A stretch of DNA of 64,000 nt from Sabethes cyaneus (GCF_943734655.1 NC_071355.1:196725939-196789938), one strand, 5' to 3'. Shown: positions 44,690 through 56,316, counted from the first letter of the stretch. Numbers and translations: made by a program. Notes: generated by a model from the sequence alone, not told the origin.

Positions 44690-45115
44690 AGTAGCTCTGG
44701 AGTTCTACCATGAGGTGCTCCAGTTTTGTTTGGAACCAACATAATAGAGATGCGCCCAATTTAACAGCCATTGTGCGGTCTCGTGAATAAGGAACAAGCC
44801 AAGCAGTTACACTATTGGAGACACTCAATTTATTGAGTTTAGCGAGTAAAATTCTGTGGTCGATGCGATCAAATGCTGCCTTTAAATCAGTGGTGATTGT
44901 GTCAACCTGATGCAGCATTTTTTCTATGGCACAGCAGGAAAGCTAGTCCGCCCGGGGCAATAGCACTGTTTCGCTCTACCAACGGCTTTATCATCTTCAG
45001 CTTCACTAACTGGCTCATGGCTCAAAACTCCCGGGAAATATTCAGCAAACAAATCACATTTACGGTTTACGGTAGGGTCTTCGTCATTTTTCAGGAAAAA
45101 CGCTGGAAGGTAAAC
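44690..45115 (-). pseudogene. Jockey-type LINE reverse transcriptase fragment
   Basis: Minus strand: FLKNDEDPTVNRKCDLFAEY near 45090 resembles the jockey linker before the RT. After a deletion comes VDTITTDLKAAFDRIDHRIL (motif A with its Asp), LLAKLNKL and a DRTMAVKLG block. A different clade from the RTE copies. Both ends are missing and the finger domain is gone. Non-functional. Confidence 0.75.
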
Positions 45116-45217
45116 TATCTTCCTTAGGTTTTAAGTTTACAAATTTCTAAGAACTCTTTCGATTAAACCGAAGATTACGCTCCGTTTTTTGTTCATAACT
45201 CATAAAGAGAACCGCTT

Positions 45218-46248
45218 TTGACGTAGGACTACGTCTTACGGCAAGTTTTGAGATAGGGTGTCATTCCAAAAAATCAAAAAATGCGAGCGTCACGAAAAAT
45301 GAAAGGTTTTGAGCGCTAATATCTCAGCGGTTTTCCGATCGATTTTCAATATTCTTACACCAATCGATCGGAAAATCTTCTAAGAATTGACCCAAATGAA
45401 GAAAAGTATGGATTCTTGATGTTGAACTATTGAAAAATTGAAAATAATGAACCTATGTTTTACCAGAATTCTCGCTTCGTGATTGGTTGTAAGATTCTTT
45501 ACGATGATCTAAACCTATACCAATTTGATATCTGTGCTTGGGAAGTAAGCCAAAACAAGTGACAAAGTTTCCTTATTTCAACAAGATTTTTCAACACCGC
45601 GGTTAAACCTAGACCATTTTGATGTCCTTGCTTGGGAAGTAGGCCAGAAAGAGTGACAAAACCCCCTCGTGCCAACAGATTTCTTACGAACGCGATTAAA
45701 CCTAGTCCAATATGATGTCTGTGTTAGGGAAGTGTGCCAGAAAAAATGACACAAGTTAGTAGTCTCAACAAATCGCAAATTCTTTACTGCGAGACGATTA
45801 AACCTAGGCAAATTTGATATCTGTGTTGGAAAAATGTGCTACAGCTGTAGTGTTCGGTTATGATATGACTCTGTATGAATACGCATTCTTGTCGTTTCAT
45901 TAGAAGTGTAGTGAAAAGATGTGCTGTTGATAAAATAGGATTGAATAGGTAAAATCCCTTCAACGTGGGGAACCATGGGTAATAAAAACAATCTTTAATT
46001 TCAGTAAGGTAGCAGGAAAGCAATAGTTTGTGTTCTTGAATTTGTTAAATTATTTTTAAATGCACATAGAAATAACTCTGAAATCTTTTGAGAATTGAAC
46101 GTATGCAATGTTACTACTTTGATAAATGTGACATACAACATAGCATGTATATATGTTGCATATAGCATGTATACATGAAGAATCGAATGATTATAAGCAT
46201 GAATACATGCTACTATCACTACAAAGAGACTTACGTAGTCCTGCGTCA
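45218..46248. mobile_element. About 1-kb repeat element with TGACGYAGGACTACGT ends
   Basis: TTGACGTAGGACTACGTC (45218-45235) recurs inverted as ACGTAGTCCTGCGTCA (46233-46248). The motif is itself nearly palindromic, so the inverted reading is not decisive. The interval carries the 93-bp tandem repeat below and ends near an ATGTATACATG palindromic stretch (46140-46210). No coding capacity. Confidence 0.45.
45511..45845. repeat. 93-102 bp tandem repeat, 3.6 copies
   Basis: Units start AAACCTA at 45511, 45605, 45698 and 45800. Each contains TTTGATATCTGTGCTTGGGA and GCCAGAAAGAGTGACA variants. The minus-strand frame 45578-45811 repeats FCHSFWPTSQARTS-like peptides only because of the tandem. Confidence 0.85.
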
Positions 46249-47000
46249 CCTATATATGCGGTCGTGTCTTGTACACAACCCCTCTGATTTTTTAGAAAAT
46301 TATATTTCCGACTTGTTGTTGTGAAACGTACACGATTAAAATAATTTCTATTCTAATGGCACACACAGAATGCAGACTTTCACGTATGATTTAGATGGGA
46401 CACCTAGCTGGTTCCTTAAGGTGAAATTAGTCGTCATCGATTCTACCAATTTCAAAAGCAGTTTTTTTGTTTGAAACAAAAATTCTGTTCATGAAAATAT
46501 ATTCGCTGTGTTCAGATTGGCAAAATGAATGCAGTATTTACATTTGTATAAACAGAACCCCGCTTTTGGGCCCAAAAACTGCTTCCGAAATTGGGCTGAA
46601 CGACGAAAAGTTGATGACTGCTAGTTTCCCGTTAAGCGGCCTTATGACCTGCATGAACTTTTGGAACGTATTTCCCGATGCATGTAAGTTGAAGTCTGCA
46701 AGAGCACTGAAGACAGACCGACGCATCTGAAGAACATTGGGTTTATTCTATCATTTTTACAAGACAAATAACAAATGGTAGACAAATAACTTTTACTTAT
46801 CTTCATCAGTAACAGTACCATCGAATCCGACTTACACAATATCAATGTCTGGTAACCATCTAGCCAAGTTTGTAAAAATCCTTTAACGTTTCTTCAATTA
46901 ATTGTATCAGTTTTGTTTAATACGACAAAAATACCTCGGAAGTAAATAAATACAATTCTTAGGTCACCATAACTCTATTTGCTGCTATTATCAAACACTC
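46249..47000. other. Unassigned spacer
   Basis: A minus frame 46538-46726 could encode KFMQVIRPLNGKLAVINFSS, which looks protein-like, but no homolog or partner exon was recognised. Confidence 0.3.
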
Positions 47001-48790
47001 CAGGTATCAGGGGCGGATTGAATGCAACGCAAATTCAACCGCACGATTATCAAGAGTTCACAGCGCAGCGCTGAGATGTTTTCAAATGCCGCCGAAAATT
47101 TACCGATGCGTGCAGTACAACCATTATTCCACTCAGCAATGCCGCAGTTTTATGGGGCCGAAAAGCCGTCGGCAAACAGCGTCGCAGCGCCATCGAATCG
47201 GTCGGAACAAATTTAATTTCGTTCAGCACTACACACCGTCGTCGTGCTCAGCGAGCATGCGCGCACAATTTTCTCTTCGGGCTACCGAAGGCTTTCTTTC
47301 TCTTTCTTCCATGCCAGCGATCACCGGATCGCCGACCGCCGCTTGGTGGGAGGGATGGGGGCTTGCAGCCGGAGTGGTGCCCGCTAAAGGAGGTACCTAC
47401 TACTTTGTGGCTCTTCTCATTGTCGAATTTTGCGATTGATCGCCAACCCTGGAGCCTCCCCCGGAGCAGTACATGGTTAAATCGTCACAGCATGGCTCTC
47501 TTTTCTGTTGCTTGCCTGCCAGTAAACGTCGCAAAATCACCCCCCTTCTCCTTCTCCTTCACAGCCTCCACCACCACCTCCTCCGACGACCATTCTTCTC
47601 GAAACAAAGTCCAAGTGCTAAAAGCGACCTGCTACCAAACGTGAACGGCTACGTCGAGTGGAGCAGGACGTTTGGCATGTGGCAGTGACTCGGAACGATA
47701 CGGAAAGAGAAGCGACGAACCGGAAAATGTAGGATGGGTCTCACGAGTTAATTCTTTCGATTGTACGTAGAAATTACTATGTGACGGGGGAAAATCGTGG
47801 ACTTGTGGGGCATGTTGGCTTACAATATTAATATGCATAAAAAAATTCTCACCCTCAGCGGCTTGTGAATAGAAAATTTGCACAGTCGATTGATAAAGCG
47901 GTTTCAAATTTCAACAAATGCTTTGGTTGAAAATTTTGAATCTCTGATGAGCTTCTATTTAAAATTAAATAGCTGAGAACGTAATCTGAATAAAATATTA
48001 CACATCAGAACCACCCCACATGAATCGCATTTGCTCTGATTAAAAAAGTTTTATTCACAAAAACAAACCAGTCGACGGGCGCGATGATCCTCTCTTTTCA
48101 TCTCTTTCGCCAGCAAGGGGGCAAAAGAAAGAAAAGAAAGCCCAAACCTCATCATCAGCATGATCGCAATGGCAGACACCAGCGAGCGGCAGAGGGAAGA
48201 GGAAAAGCATAATGAAAAATATAAAATGGAACAAGAGCGTAAGAAATAAAAAAAACTAAGGCAAAAACCAAAACAACACAACAAATCACGGAATCACGTC
48301 GGGGCGGATCTGGGTTTTTATTTACGGTGTGAAAAACCATCTAAACGGCTACTTCCTCCCAGTCCGTCTATTTCTCACCGTGCGGCCCCGGACAACAGAA
48401 GCAGCAACGGCAGCTCGGTAACTAAAGAGGGCGCTTTCGTCACTCCACCGCGTGAGTCGAGCGAGTGTGGTATTCATTTTCGGTAGGTTGGCTCCTCGGT
48501 GGGCTCACATGATATATGACCGCGGAGCGGCAAGTGATCCGTTGTGGTTCGCCACTAGAACGGTGGAGTTACTGGGTGAAGTGGCGAGATGAAAGAAAGA
48601 AAAAAAAACGTTGTGAAATAGACCAAACTGGCGAGGTAGCGCAGAGGGATAATTCACCGTATCTTCCCATGTAGCGTCGTCACCCACCACGTCCAGCTTC
48701 GGTCAGGGCCTGGAAATCGAACAAAAACTCCTCCGATCAGTGAACTATACACAGTGTGCGCGGAGAGAAGTTGCGTAAAACAATAAATGC
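47001..48790. promoter_or_regulatory. GC-richer non-repeat stretch, possible promoter/5' leader
   Basis: Unlike its surroundings, this 1.8 kb lacks recognisable transposon pieces and is richer in G and C. It contains many short opposed open frames without motifs. An insect-type initiator TCAGTG lies at 48737-48742, with a weak downstream AGAAGT at the DPE distance. Called only on composition and the initiator; could equally be a non-coding host region. Confidence 0.25.
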
Positions 48791-49649
48791 CGTAATTGGT
48801 GTGGTAATGTTCGATATTGGCACAAGGCAGAACGCGCTGTACTTGGGTCTGTGGAGATACGGTCTGAGTGGGAACCGGAAACTAACAGTTCACGAGCGAA
48901 TCGAAGCCAAAGCTTCAGTTGTGGTTAAATTATCGTTTGTAATTGACGTGAAGAATGTTCAAACTAAATGCACTGTCATCCTTGTAAACATCAAATACTT
49001 TGCCGGATAACTCCAATAATATTAAAGTTGGTATTGAATTTGCTTATTACAAAACAGTTGGTACGGAAGGAAGCTACTACGAATTAAACTGAATAGTAGT
49101 ATGATAAAAAAGCAAACTTAATGAAATATTGCATATAATAAACAAGCTTTATAGCTTGGTTTTAGTTTCTCTGACTTGATAGATATAAATACAATAACTT
49201 TTGTCAATTCAATTAACAGATTTCTCGTGGTTTCTTTATTCAGAACTACCCCGATCAAGCGGTCATAACAAGATATATATCAATTTTATAGTTCTTTCTG
49301 ATGCATAACCTTAGTTGCACAGTAGTTACAAATCAGTGGTGACAACCGATTTATGACGATTTATGTAAAAAGCTGCTGCTTGGGAATGTTATAAATATTA
49401 TAACGTTACAAATCGGAAACAAACTTATTGAGAAGTAATGACCAAAAATTCAGGGTTGTAACGTATTCCAATGGTGGTAACTCATTAAACTATAGATGAG
49501 CAATTTTTGTCCAGCCACTAAAATGTAATGTATCAGTTCATAACTAAATATGTTGCTCTAATCTAATCTCATAGCAACGCAATCAATCCTTGAAAGCATC
49601 CTAGAAAATGACGATTACTTGAATCAATCATTTTTCTTGTAAATGGCCA
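48791..49649. other. Unassigned AT-rich spacer
   Basis: Nothing recognised except an 84-codon frame at 48756-49010 without motif. Confidence 0.35.
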
Positions 49650-49912
49650 CACGGAAAGAAATTTGATTGATTCCGATGCCATGAAGGAAATCATGAAATC
49701 ATGAAATGTGAATTCCTGTCAAATCATGACTGAACTGCCATATCAGACAGCACAAAATCATGAATAATAGTTCATGATATTGCGTTTTCTTGTACTGCAA
49801 GAAGCTCGTGATATCATGATTATTATTCATGGTGTATTTTCATAAATCATAAGCTAGAAGCCTAGAATCATGAGTCATTTTGCTCGTTTTGGAGATCAAA
49901 TTTCTATCCGTG
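49650..49912. mobile_element. 263-bp MITE, CACGGAWAGAAATTTGAT ends
   Basis: TIRs of 18 bp (49650-49667 and complement at 49895-49912) differ at one base. The interior is filled with ATCATGA/TCATGAT palindromic words. No protein, TSD unclear. Confidence 0.7.
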
Positions 49913-50015
49913 CAGGGCAACTGCACGGCAAGTATCACAGACAAAGTTCCAAGGTGTGGACCTTCCGTACCAAACGCTTCCCACAATGGTTATTTACAGT
50001 CGTTGGGAGTATATG

Positions 50016-51638
50016 CCCAAGTAGCACTTGTAACTAATCATAAAAATAAAAAAATACAAAAAGGTTGCACAGCAGTTACATTAAGGACACTTGTAACGAG
50101 TTAGGTTACATAAAATTAAAAATAGTTACTTTTTAGTTTTCTAGTGACAAAAATCTCAAAAAGTTACCAGGTAGTTACCAAATGACCAAATTGAAACCTT
50201 TTTTTCGAACTGTCAACAACTTGATCGTCGAAAAACAGTCACATTTCAGTTACGAGTTATAGATTAGTTATCAAGTGACAGAAATGAAACCTTTTTCCAA
50301 GTTTGTCATCAACTTGCTGGTCGCAAAACGGTTAATTTTCCGTTACGAGTAGTTACGAAGTCAAAAATAGTCGGCTAGTAACATTTTCGCAACAACTTGT
50401 TCACTGTTCCTTGTAAACACAACGGATTAAGCAAAAACTAGATCTCAAGAATTTTACTTATGGTAAAGATAAACAATTGGTACACGGGTTGTAAAATGCT
50501 CTTGTAAATGCGTTTATTTACTTAATTGATGGTACCTGGAATCTTCTCCGCACAGACATTGATATTAAATAAACAAATTTTGATTATTCTCAAACGTCAA
50601 AACGATCAAGTTACATCAAAACGAAATCGGGAATGAAAATAGGTTACAGTGTAACTTAGAAATGACGACATAAGAAATGAGTGACCACAACAGATTTAAT
50701 ATTGGTTACCGTAACCGATAGCGTAACCAGATCGAAGGCTAAGATTACGTGCAACTAGAATGTAACTGAATTGTAACCTTCTATGATTAACACTGCTGGT
50801 AAACTGTTTTATTCAAAGTGAAACTATTCTTTGATATTAAATTAACACTTTCTTTTCACAAGAATCACTAAAAAACACCTTTTCCCTATATCTATGAACA
50901 GTGTCTGCTTAAAATCATTTCATGCAATATGCCGAAAACGATACAAAACTTCAAGTACGATGGTGTAGTAGTTAAAACCAAAGGCAAAATGGCTATGAAT
51001 TTTACTAAGTGATAGCGAAAACAATTTGTTTTTAATGATTTCTAGGTGAATGCTCCACTAATTCATTATTGCTAAGAATAAATTTGAAAATCAGAAAATT
51101 AAAATTAAAATTTTTATATTTGTACATATTTGTTTTACAAAAAATCAATTTTTCAAAGAAGTAAGTAACGAAAAGCTAAATTAAATAAGAGCGCGTAATT
51201 TTTTCAAAGCTAGAATCATGCATTTCACCATAAATTTGAAACTGCATTAAAATTTGTGTTGAAATAACAAGCGAAATTTATACACTCTTCTATATTCAAC
51301 AGTTAAATTTACTGCTTGACGTTGACAGCCATAGATTGAAATAATAAACCTGCTGCATTGTTTTCGCTATGCAATAAAAGTTTCAAGATAACTAATTTGC
51401 CATCAATTGAAAGTCAATTTACAGTTTATGTGTAACTTCAATAGTAACCATTTTGTAACTATACATGTTACATATTGGTTATTGAGTAACTGTTAATGTA
51501 ACCATATTTAGTTACATAAGTTGCGCTATTTCGGTTACACAACTGTTATATTTTAGGTTACTGTAACCGAAGATTTACATTTAAATTTGTCGCATATCAG
51601 CCGCTGCGACTCAATTGTGACAACGTGTGCTACTTGGG
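50016..51638. mobile_element. 1.6-kb TIR element, CCCAAGTAGCAC ends, inserted at an RTE edge
   Basis: Left end CCCAAGTAGCAC (50016-50027) and right end GTGCTACTTGGG (51627-51638), flanked by TG on both sides. The ends resemble those of the small CCCAAG MITEs. The interior is dense in GTTAC/GTAAC words and has a 92-bp tandem duplication (about 50180-50365). No protein. RTE sequence starts right after its right edge. Confidence 0.72.
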
Positions 51639-53810
51639 TGAGCACCTACTTTCTACGTTTGTATATTCGGAAACACACCTGGAGGCATCCAAGTGGAGAC
51701 TCTAGCTCTCAGATCGATCGTGTCTGGATTGACGGTCGACACTTTTCGGATGTTATCGATGTATGGTCTTTTCGGAGACCAAATATCGACTCTGACAACT
51801 ATCTCGTAAAGTGTAAGATCCGCGCAAGGCTGTCGAACACGGCGAAAGCTCGCGCTGAGAGGACGCTGCGTTTCAACATCCAGCGGTTAACGGCAGACGG
51901 CGTGGCAGCGGCGTACGTCGGGAAGCTTGACCAACGAATCCCAGAACAGCAGGAAGAAGGAGATGATATGAATGGGCTGTGGAGGAACATCCATGGTGCC
52001 ATCGAAACAGCTGCGAGAGAGGTGGTAGGCATGACGCGTGGAAGGCAGCGTAACAGCTGGTTTGATGCCGAATGCCAGAAAGTGACAGATGAAAAGAATC
52101 AGGCCAGGAGTTGCATGTTCACTGCGGCAACGCGTCAAAACAGAGAGCGTTACAGAGATACTAGAGCTGCGGAAAAAAGAGTCCATCTTCTAAAGAAATG
52201 CGAGTATAAGAAGTACGTGCTCTCCGGAGCAGAGAAGCGATACGCCAGCAACGACACAGAGTTTCTATAAAACGGTGAGATGCAGGAATTTTGCCATGCC
52301 TGTGATGTGCAATGATAGTGCTGGCAACCAGCTGAACTTCTAATAACGGGGAGCGAGCGGCTGTACGAAGCAATCCACCAGATCATTATCGGGATCTGGG
52401 AGGAAAAACAAATGCCAGAGGAGTGGTAGGATGGCCTCATTTGCCCAATTTTCAAAACGGGACATCAACTGGAGTGTAAAAACTATCGAGGAATTACATT
52501 GCTCAATTCTGCCTACAAGGTGCTTTCCCGTACCCTTTTCTGCAGACTGAGACCGTTAGCGGAGTCCTTCGCCGGCGAGTGCCAAGCTGGTTTTCATGAG
52601 GGTCGCTCCATGACGGATCAGATGCTAACCCTGTGTCAGTTGCTAGACAAGTTCCTGGAGTACAACTTGCAAACACACCATCTATTTGTGGACTTCAAAG
52701 CGGCGTACGATTCAGGCAAACGAAATGAGCTATGGCAGATAATGCTAGAATATGGTTCTCCGACGAAACTGGTTACGCTGATTCGTGCGACGCTGGACGA
52801 ATCCAAATCATACGTTAGAATAGCGGGTGAGACCTCAGCTGCATTCGTGACGTTGGATGGACTGAAGCAAGGGGATGCACTTTCTAACCTGCTATTCAAC
52901 ATTGCCTTGGAAGGTGCATTACGAAGGGCAAACGTGGAAAGGAATGGAACTATCATCACAAAATCTCACATGCTTCATGGTTTTGCAGATGACGTCGATA
53001 TAATCGGAATCAACCGTAGACCAGTGGAAGAGGCCTTCAGGCCCGTTAAAAGGGAGGCGACGAGATTGGGACTTACCATTAACACCGCCAAAACGAAGTA
53101 CATGGTTACTAGCAGGGGACGTGGGAGACCAAGTGGTGTTGGTGCCGAGGTAGAGTTCGATGGGGAGCAATATGAAGTAGTGAAGGAACTTATATACCAT
53201 GGTACACTCGTGACAAGTGACGACGATGTAAGCCGCGAAGTGAAACGACGCGCTGCAGCCGCGAATCGGGCTTTCTACGGTTTACGTAGCCAGCTGAAGT
53301 CCCGTAGTTTGCAAATTTGCACAAAACTGGCGCTCTACAGGACACTAATCGTCCCGGTGACTTTTTACGGAATCGAATCATGGACGCTAAAGGAAGCTGA
53401 TCGACGAGTGCTTGGGGTTTTTGAGCGTAAAATTCTGCGATCTGTACTTGGTGGCAAAATGGAAAATGGAGTGTGGCGCAGACGCATGAATCACGAGCTG
53501 CACCAAGTATACAAACATGCTGATATAGTGAAGGTAGTGCAATATGGCCGGCTGCGGTGGGCTGGGCACGTGGCCAGAATGCCCGACGAAAGAGTAGCCA
53601 AAGCTATTTGCAGCAGAGAATCAGGAAGAGGCCATAGACTACGAGGCAGACCCCGCACCCGGTGGGTGTGTGCTGTCGAAGACGATGCACGTTCAGCTGG
53701 TGTTCATGGGGATTGGAGAACGGTAGCCCAGGACCGACGGTACTGGAGGATCATAATTCGTTCGGCGCAGGATCGGCAACGGACCGTTACCACTAAAGTA
53801 AAGTAAGTAA
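51639..53810 (+). pseudogene. Longest RTE LINE copy: endonuclease end, RT, tail
   Basis: An open frame from about 51640 to 52269 holds the C-terminal end of the APE endonuclease (SSSQIDRVWIDGRHFSDVID, then IDSDNYLV), where the catalytic SDH motif reads SDN. A long basic linker ends at a TAA (52267-52269). A deletion removes the RTE linker; the frame resumes near 52350 (SERLYEAIHQII) with a TAG in EEW*DG near 52427. A 435-codon frame 52499-53806 then has FVDFKAAYDS (residues 63-72), GFADD (161-165), WRRRMNHEL and RWAGHVARMPDE; its first codon is TTG, so this is not a real start. Ends in an AAGT-type tail. The direct repeat GGGAGTATAT at 50005-50014 and 53811-53820 marks the original insertion. 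Confidence 0.87.
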
Positions 53811-53820
53811 GGGAGTATAT

Positions 53821-54465
53821 TTGCTAATAAAAATTAAGTGATACTCTGGACCCTCTGAAATGACCTAATGACATTTAGACCAGAAGCCAGACTGCAATTA
53901 GCCAAAGGTATAGCGTCTTATTTTGCGCTCTGAAAACAAATTAGACAGTTTTACCCCTGGTAGTATTCTTTTATCTGTAAGCCCATGGACATGACTAGTG
54001 AGCTGCTGACAGTGTATGGTTTTCTCAATTTTCTACCTGTCAGTCAATTTTCGTGCTCTTAACTAATATTTTTAATCTCGAAGTTTAGTTTTTCAAACTG
54101 CCTGCCTTTTAGAATCAACCAAAACCTGACTGAAGGAGATTAATCAAAACGGTGCAAAGTTAACGTTTATTGTAATTTCATTTGCCGTTTTCGCTAATTC
54201 AAAATGAATGATTGATTCACATTTGATTTCACTCACTATTGTCGAGTATGAATAAATGTAGAGAGCAACACGAATATGACCGCAAGTGAATCGCTCGAAT
54301 CGTTGATTTCAGGTTGGCAATGTTGGGCTCAATTTATGTGTACTAGAAACAGTAAACAAAGAGTAGTATATTGCATCAAGTCAGGCATTTTGCATAAATT
54401 GGATAGAAGATTTCTAATCACTGCCTAAAACTAAAGTTGTAGGATCAGAAACTGAAATGACCCCT
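53821..54465. other. Unassigned spacer
   Basis: No feature recognised. Confidence 0.4.
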
Positions 54466-54534
54466 CACCTCCTAACATGGCTACTCAATTATACAAATTG
54501 GAGTATTTCCAGATATGGCCACGTGGAGGCGCTA
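54466..54534. repeat. Short GGCCACG/GGAGGTGCTA repeat, copy 2
   Basis: Partner of 26133-26194; shares CACCTCCTA, TGGCTACTCAA, TATGGCCACGTGGAGG. Confidence 0.45.
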
Positions 54535-54544
54535 ACACTTGTAA

Positions 54545-54680
54545 TTCGAGCATTTTCGTCGACATCGCACATCCAATGGGACCGTCGTGAATTCGTCAGC
54601 CACTTTCGGGTTCTCTGCTGAATTTTGTCTTTATCCGGCATTCTTGCTACGTGGCCAGGCCTTTATAGCATGCCGTGTTT
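54545..54680 (-). pseudogene. RTE C-terminal fragment, left of the inserted transposon
   Basis: The minus strand carries the WPGHVARMP-like block and the downstream basic stretch, matching 42450-42540. It is cut at the TA where the DD37E-type element begins. Confidence 0.68.
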
Positions 54681-54682
54681 TA

Positions 54683-55751
54683 AGACTTGTTCCCGACAAA
54701 ATTTGGACATGCCTAAACACACACAGTTTCGGAAATACATTAACAATGAGTGAAATATTTTGCAGAGTGGTGACGTATGTCTGTTCTTTCTGAAAATATA
54801 ACACTTGTTTATATTACAAGCACTCAGCGTAAAATGGCGTCGAAAGAAGAGCAGGTGCGAAAAGCAATTGAGTGCGGTCGCAATGAAAATCCGGATCTCT
54901 CATTATGAAAACTTGCCAAAAAGCTTGGATTTCCTCCAAGCACTGTTCACAATGTTTTAAAATCGTTCGATACTCGCTTGACAATAGCTAGGAAGAAGAG
55001 AAGTGGAACAAAGGAGAAGTGGATGCGAAGGTAAAACAAATATTACGGAGGCGACCAGACCTTTCTGTACGTACCATTGCTCGAAAAATAAAAATGTCGC
55101 CAACATTCGTGCACACTTCTAAGTAACGACAAGGCACGAAGACTTTCAAAATGAGAACTGTGCCAAACCGTAATGATAAGCAAAATACGACCAAGCCAAG
55201 TTCCCCAAAAAGTATTTAGCATGGCAGGCCATATGCAGCTGTGTTCGAGCAAGCAAAAGTAGCATTACTACGGGAACGGTTAACAAGGAAATATACCGTG
55301 AAGAATGTACCCTCGCTGTTTTGGTCTGATTTGGCATCCTGTCACTACGCCAAAGATGTTTTGGACTGGTATGATGCTAATGGAGTCCATATTGTACCGA
55401 AGGAGGCGAATCCACCTAACTGTCCAGAGTACCCCATCGAGCGGTATTGGGCTTTGGTGAAGAGAGAGCTGTCCCAGCACAAACAACAAGCAACAACTAT
55501 AGATAAATTTCGAAAATTGTAGACAAACGCAAGCTAAATTGGTTGCCAACAAGTCTGCACTGACCCTCATGGCAACGGTAAACTCCAAAGCTCGCCAATT
55601 TTTTATGCAGACCAAATAAGAAATGTTAATTTGTTTGATAATTATTAACGAAACATACATAAATGATATAAAATTGTTTCATGGATTAAACTTCTAGCAA
55701 ATTTGTTTTATTGCAAAATTGAGGTCTCCAGATTTTGTCGCGAACAAGTCT
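54683..55751 (+). mobile_element. DD37E-type Tc1/mariner transposon, ends intact
   Basis: TIRs of about 25 bp (left begins AGACTTGTTCCCGACAAAAT, right is its complement with two differences), each flanked by TA (54681-54682, 55752-55753). Length 1069 bp. It interrupts an RTE remnant. The catalytic spacing and motif style resemble the ITmD37E group described from mosquitoes. Confidence 0.85.
54834..55619 (+). pseudogene. DD37E-type transposase, internally deleted and frameshifted
   Basis: ATG at 54834 gives MASKEEQVRKAIECGRNENP and an in-frame stop, then KLAKKLGFPPSTVHNVLK (helix-turn-helix), later RTVPNRNDKQN. The first catalytic Asp region is deleted between about 55200 and 55215. The 3' block from 55241 reads VPSLFWSDLASCHYAKDVLD (second Asp), then PKEANPPNCPE and YPIERYW (the Glu). 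Between Asp and Glu there are 36 residues where the family has 37; an Arg before PIE seems lost. A shift near 55520 precedes the C-terminus ending QTK at 55619. Inactive. Confidence 0.83.
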
Positions 55752-55769
55752 TATTTCTTTTCGCTGTAT

Positions 55770-56110
55770 CGCTGTATCGCTGTTTCGAATGCTGCTTGGA
55801 AGTCTGTAAACAGATTAAGGAACAGCTAGCTGAATTTTCAAAAATTTTCGAGTAACTATCAGAAGGTGAGCAATTGATCTGTTGTGGAGTGTTCCGTTAG
55901 AAAACCAAATTGGATTCACCAGCAAAATATACCTGTAGTGGCCTCGGGCTATGAAACACGATATAGGAGAGAATTTTGTACGCCGAGTTGAGGAGGTTCA
56001 AAGCTTGAAAATTGTTGCTCTCGGGTTGGCTCTTCTTGTAGAGACCATCCAATCTGTCCGCGGTAGTTGCTCCTCGGACCATATCAGCAGTACGCCCCAA
56101 TGAATTTTAT
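55770..56110 (-). pseudogene. RTE reverse transcriptase fragment, right of the inserted transposon
   Basis: The minus strand reads a LLNSAYKILSYIVF block, an AGE..LVFSNGTLHNRSI stretch and an AFKSSI motif-A remnant. It belongs to the same decayed RTE copy as 54545-54680; about 1 kb of palm is missing between them besides the inserted transposon. Confidence 0.68.
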
Positions 56111-56164
56111 AAACACACTAGCTAAGTGTTCGATCTTGCTCCTTCTCGGCTGAAAAACAATTTA

Positions 56165-56264
56165 ATAATTTGCGATTTATTACATTCTTATGATGGCATT
56201 TAAGACCAAAATTGGTCTTGAAGACCACCATAAGAGTACAATAAAACTCACATTGCTGCCTGGG
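56165..56264. mobile_element. Palindromic MITE, CCCAAG family, copy 5
   Basis: TTATTACATTCTTATGATGG ... CCACCATAAGAGTACAATAA with central AAGACCAAAATTGGTCTT. The right end GCTGCCTGGG is kept; the left end is eroded. Confidence 0.65.
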
Positions 56265-56316
56265 TAAAGCGAATCAAAGTAACTCAAAGACCGGAGAATA
56301 AACTCGAATAACACTA

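Noticed and set aside
45578..45811. 77-codon frame with repeated FCHSFWPTSQ peptides
   Set aside because: Arises from the 93-bp tandem repeat; no start or context.
52499..53806. Annotating the 435-codon RT frame as an active gene
   Set aside because: It opens with TTG inside the finger domain, lacks its upstream part through a deletion and stop, and belongs to a 5'-truncated LINE.
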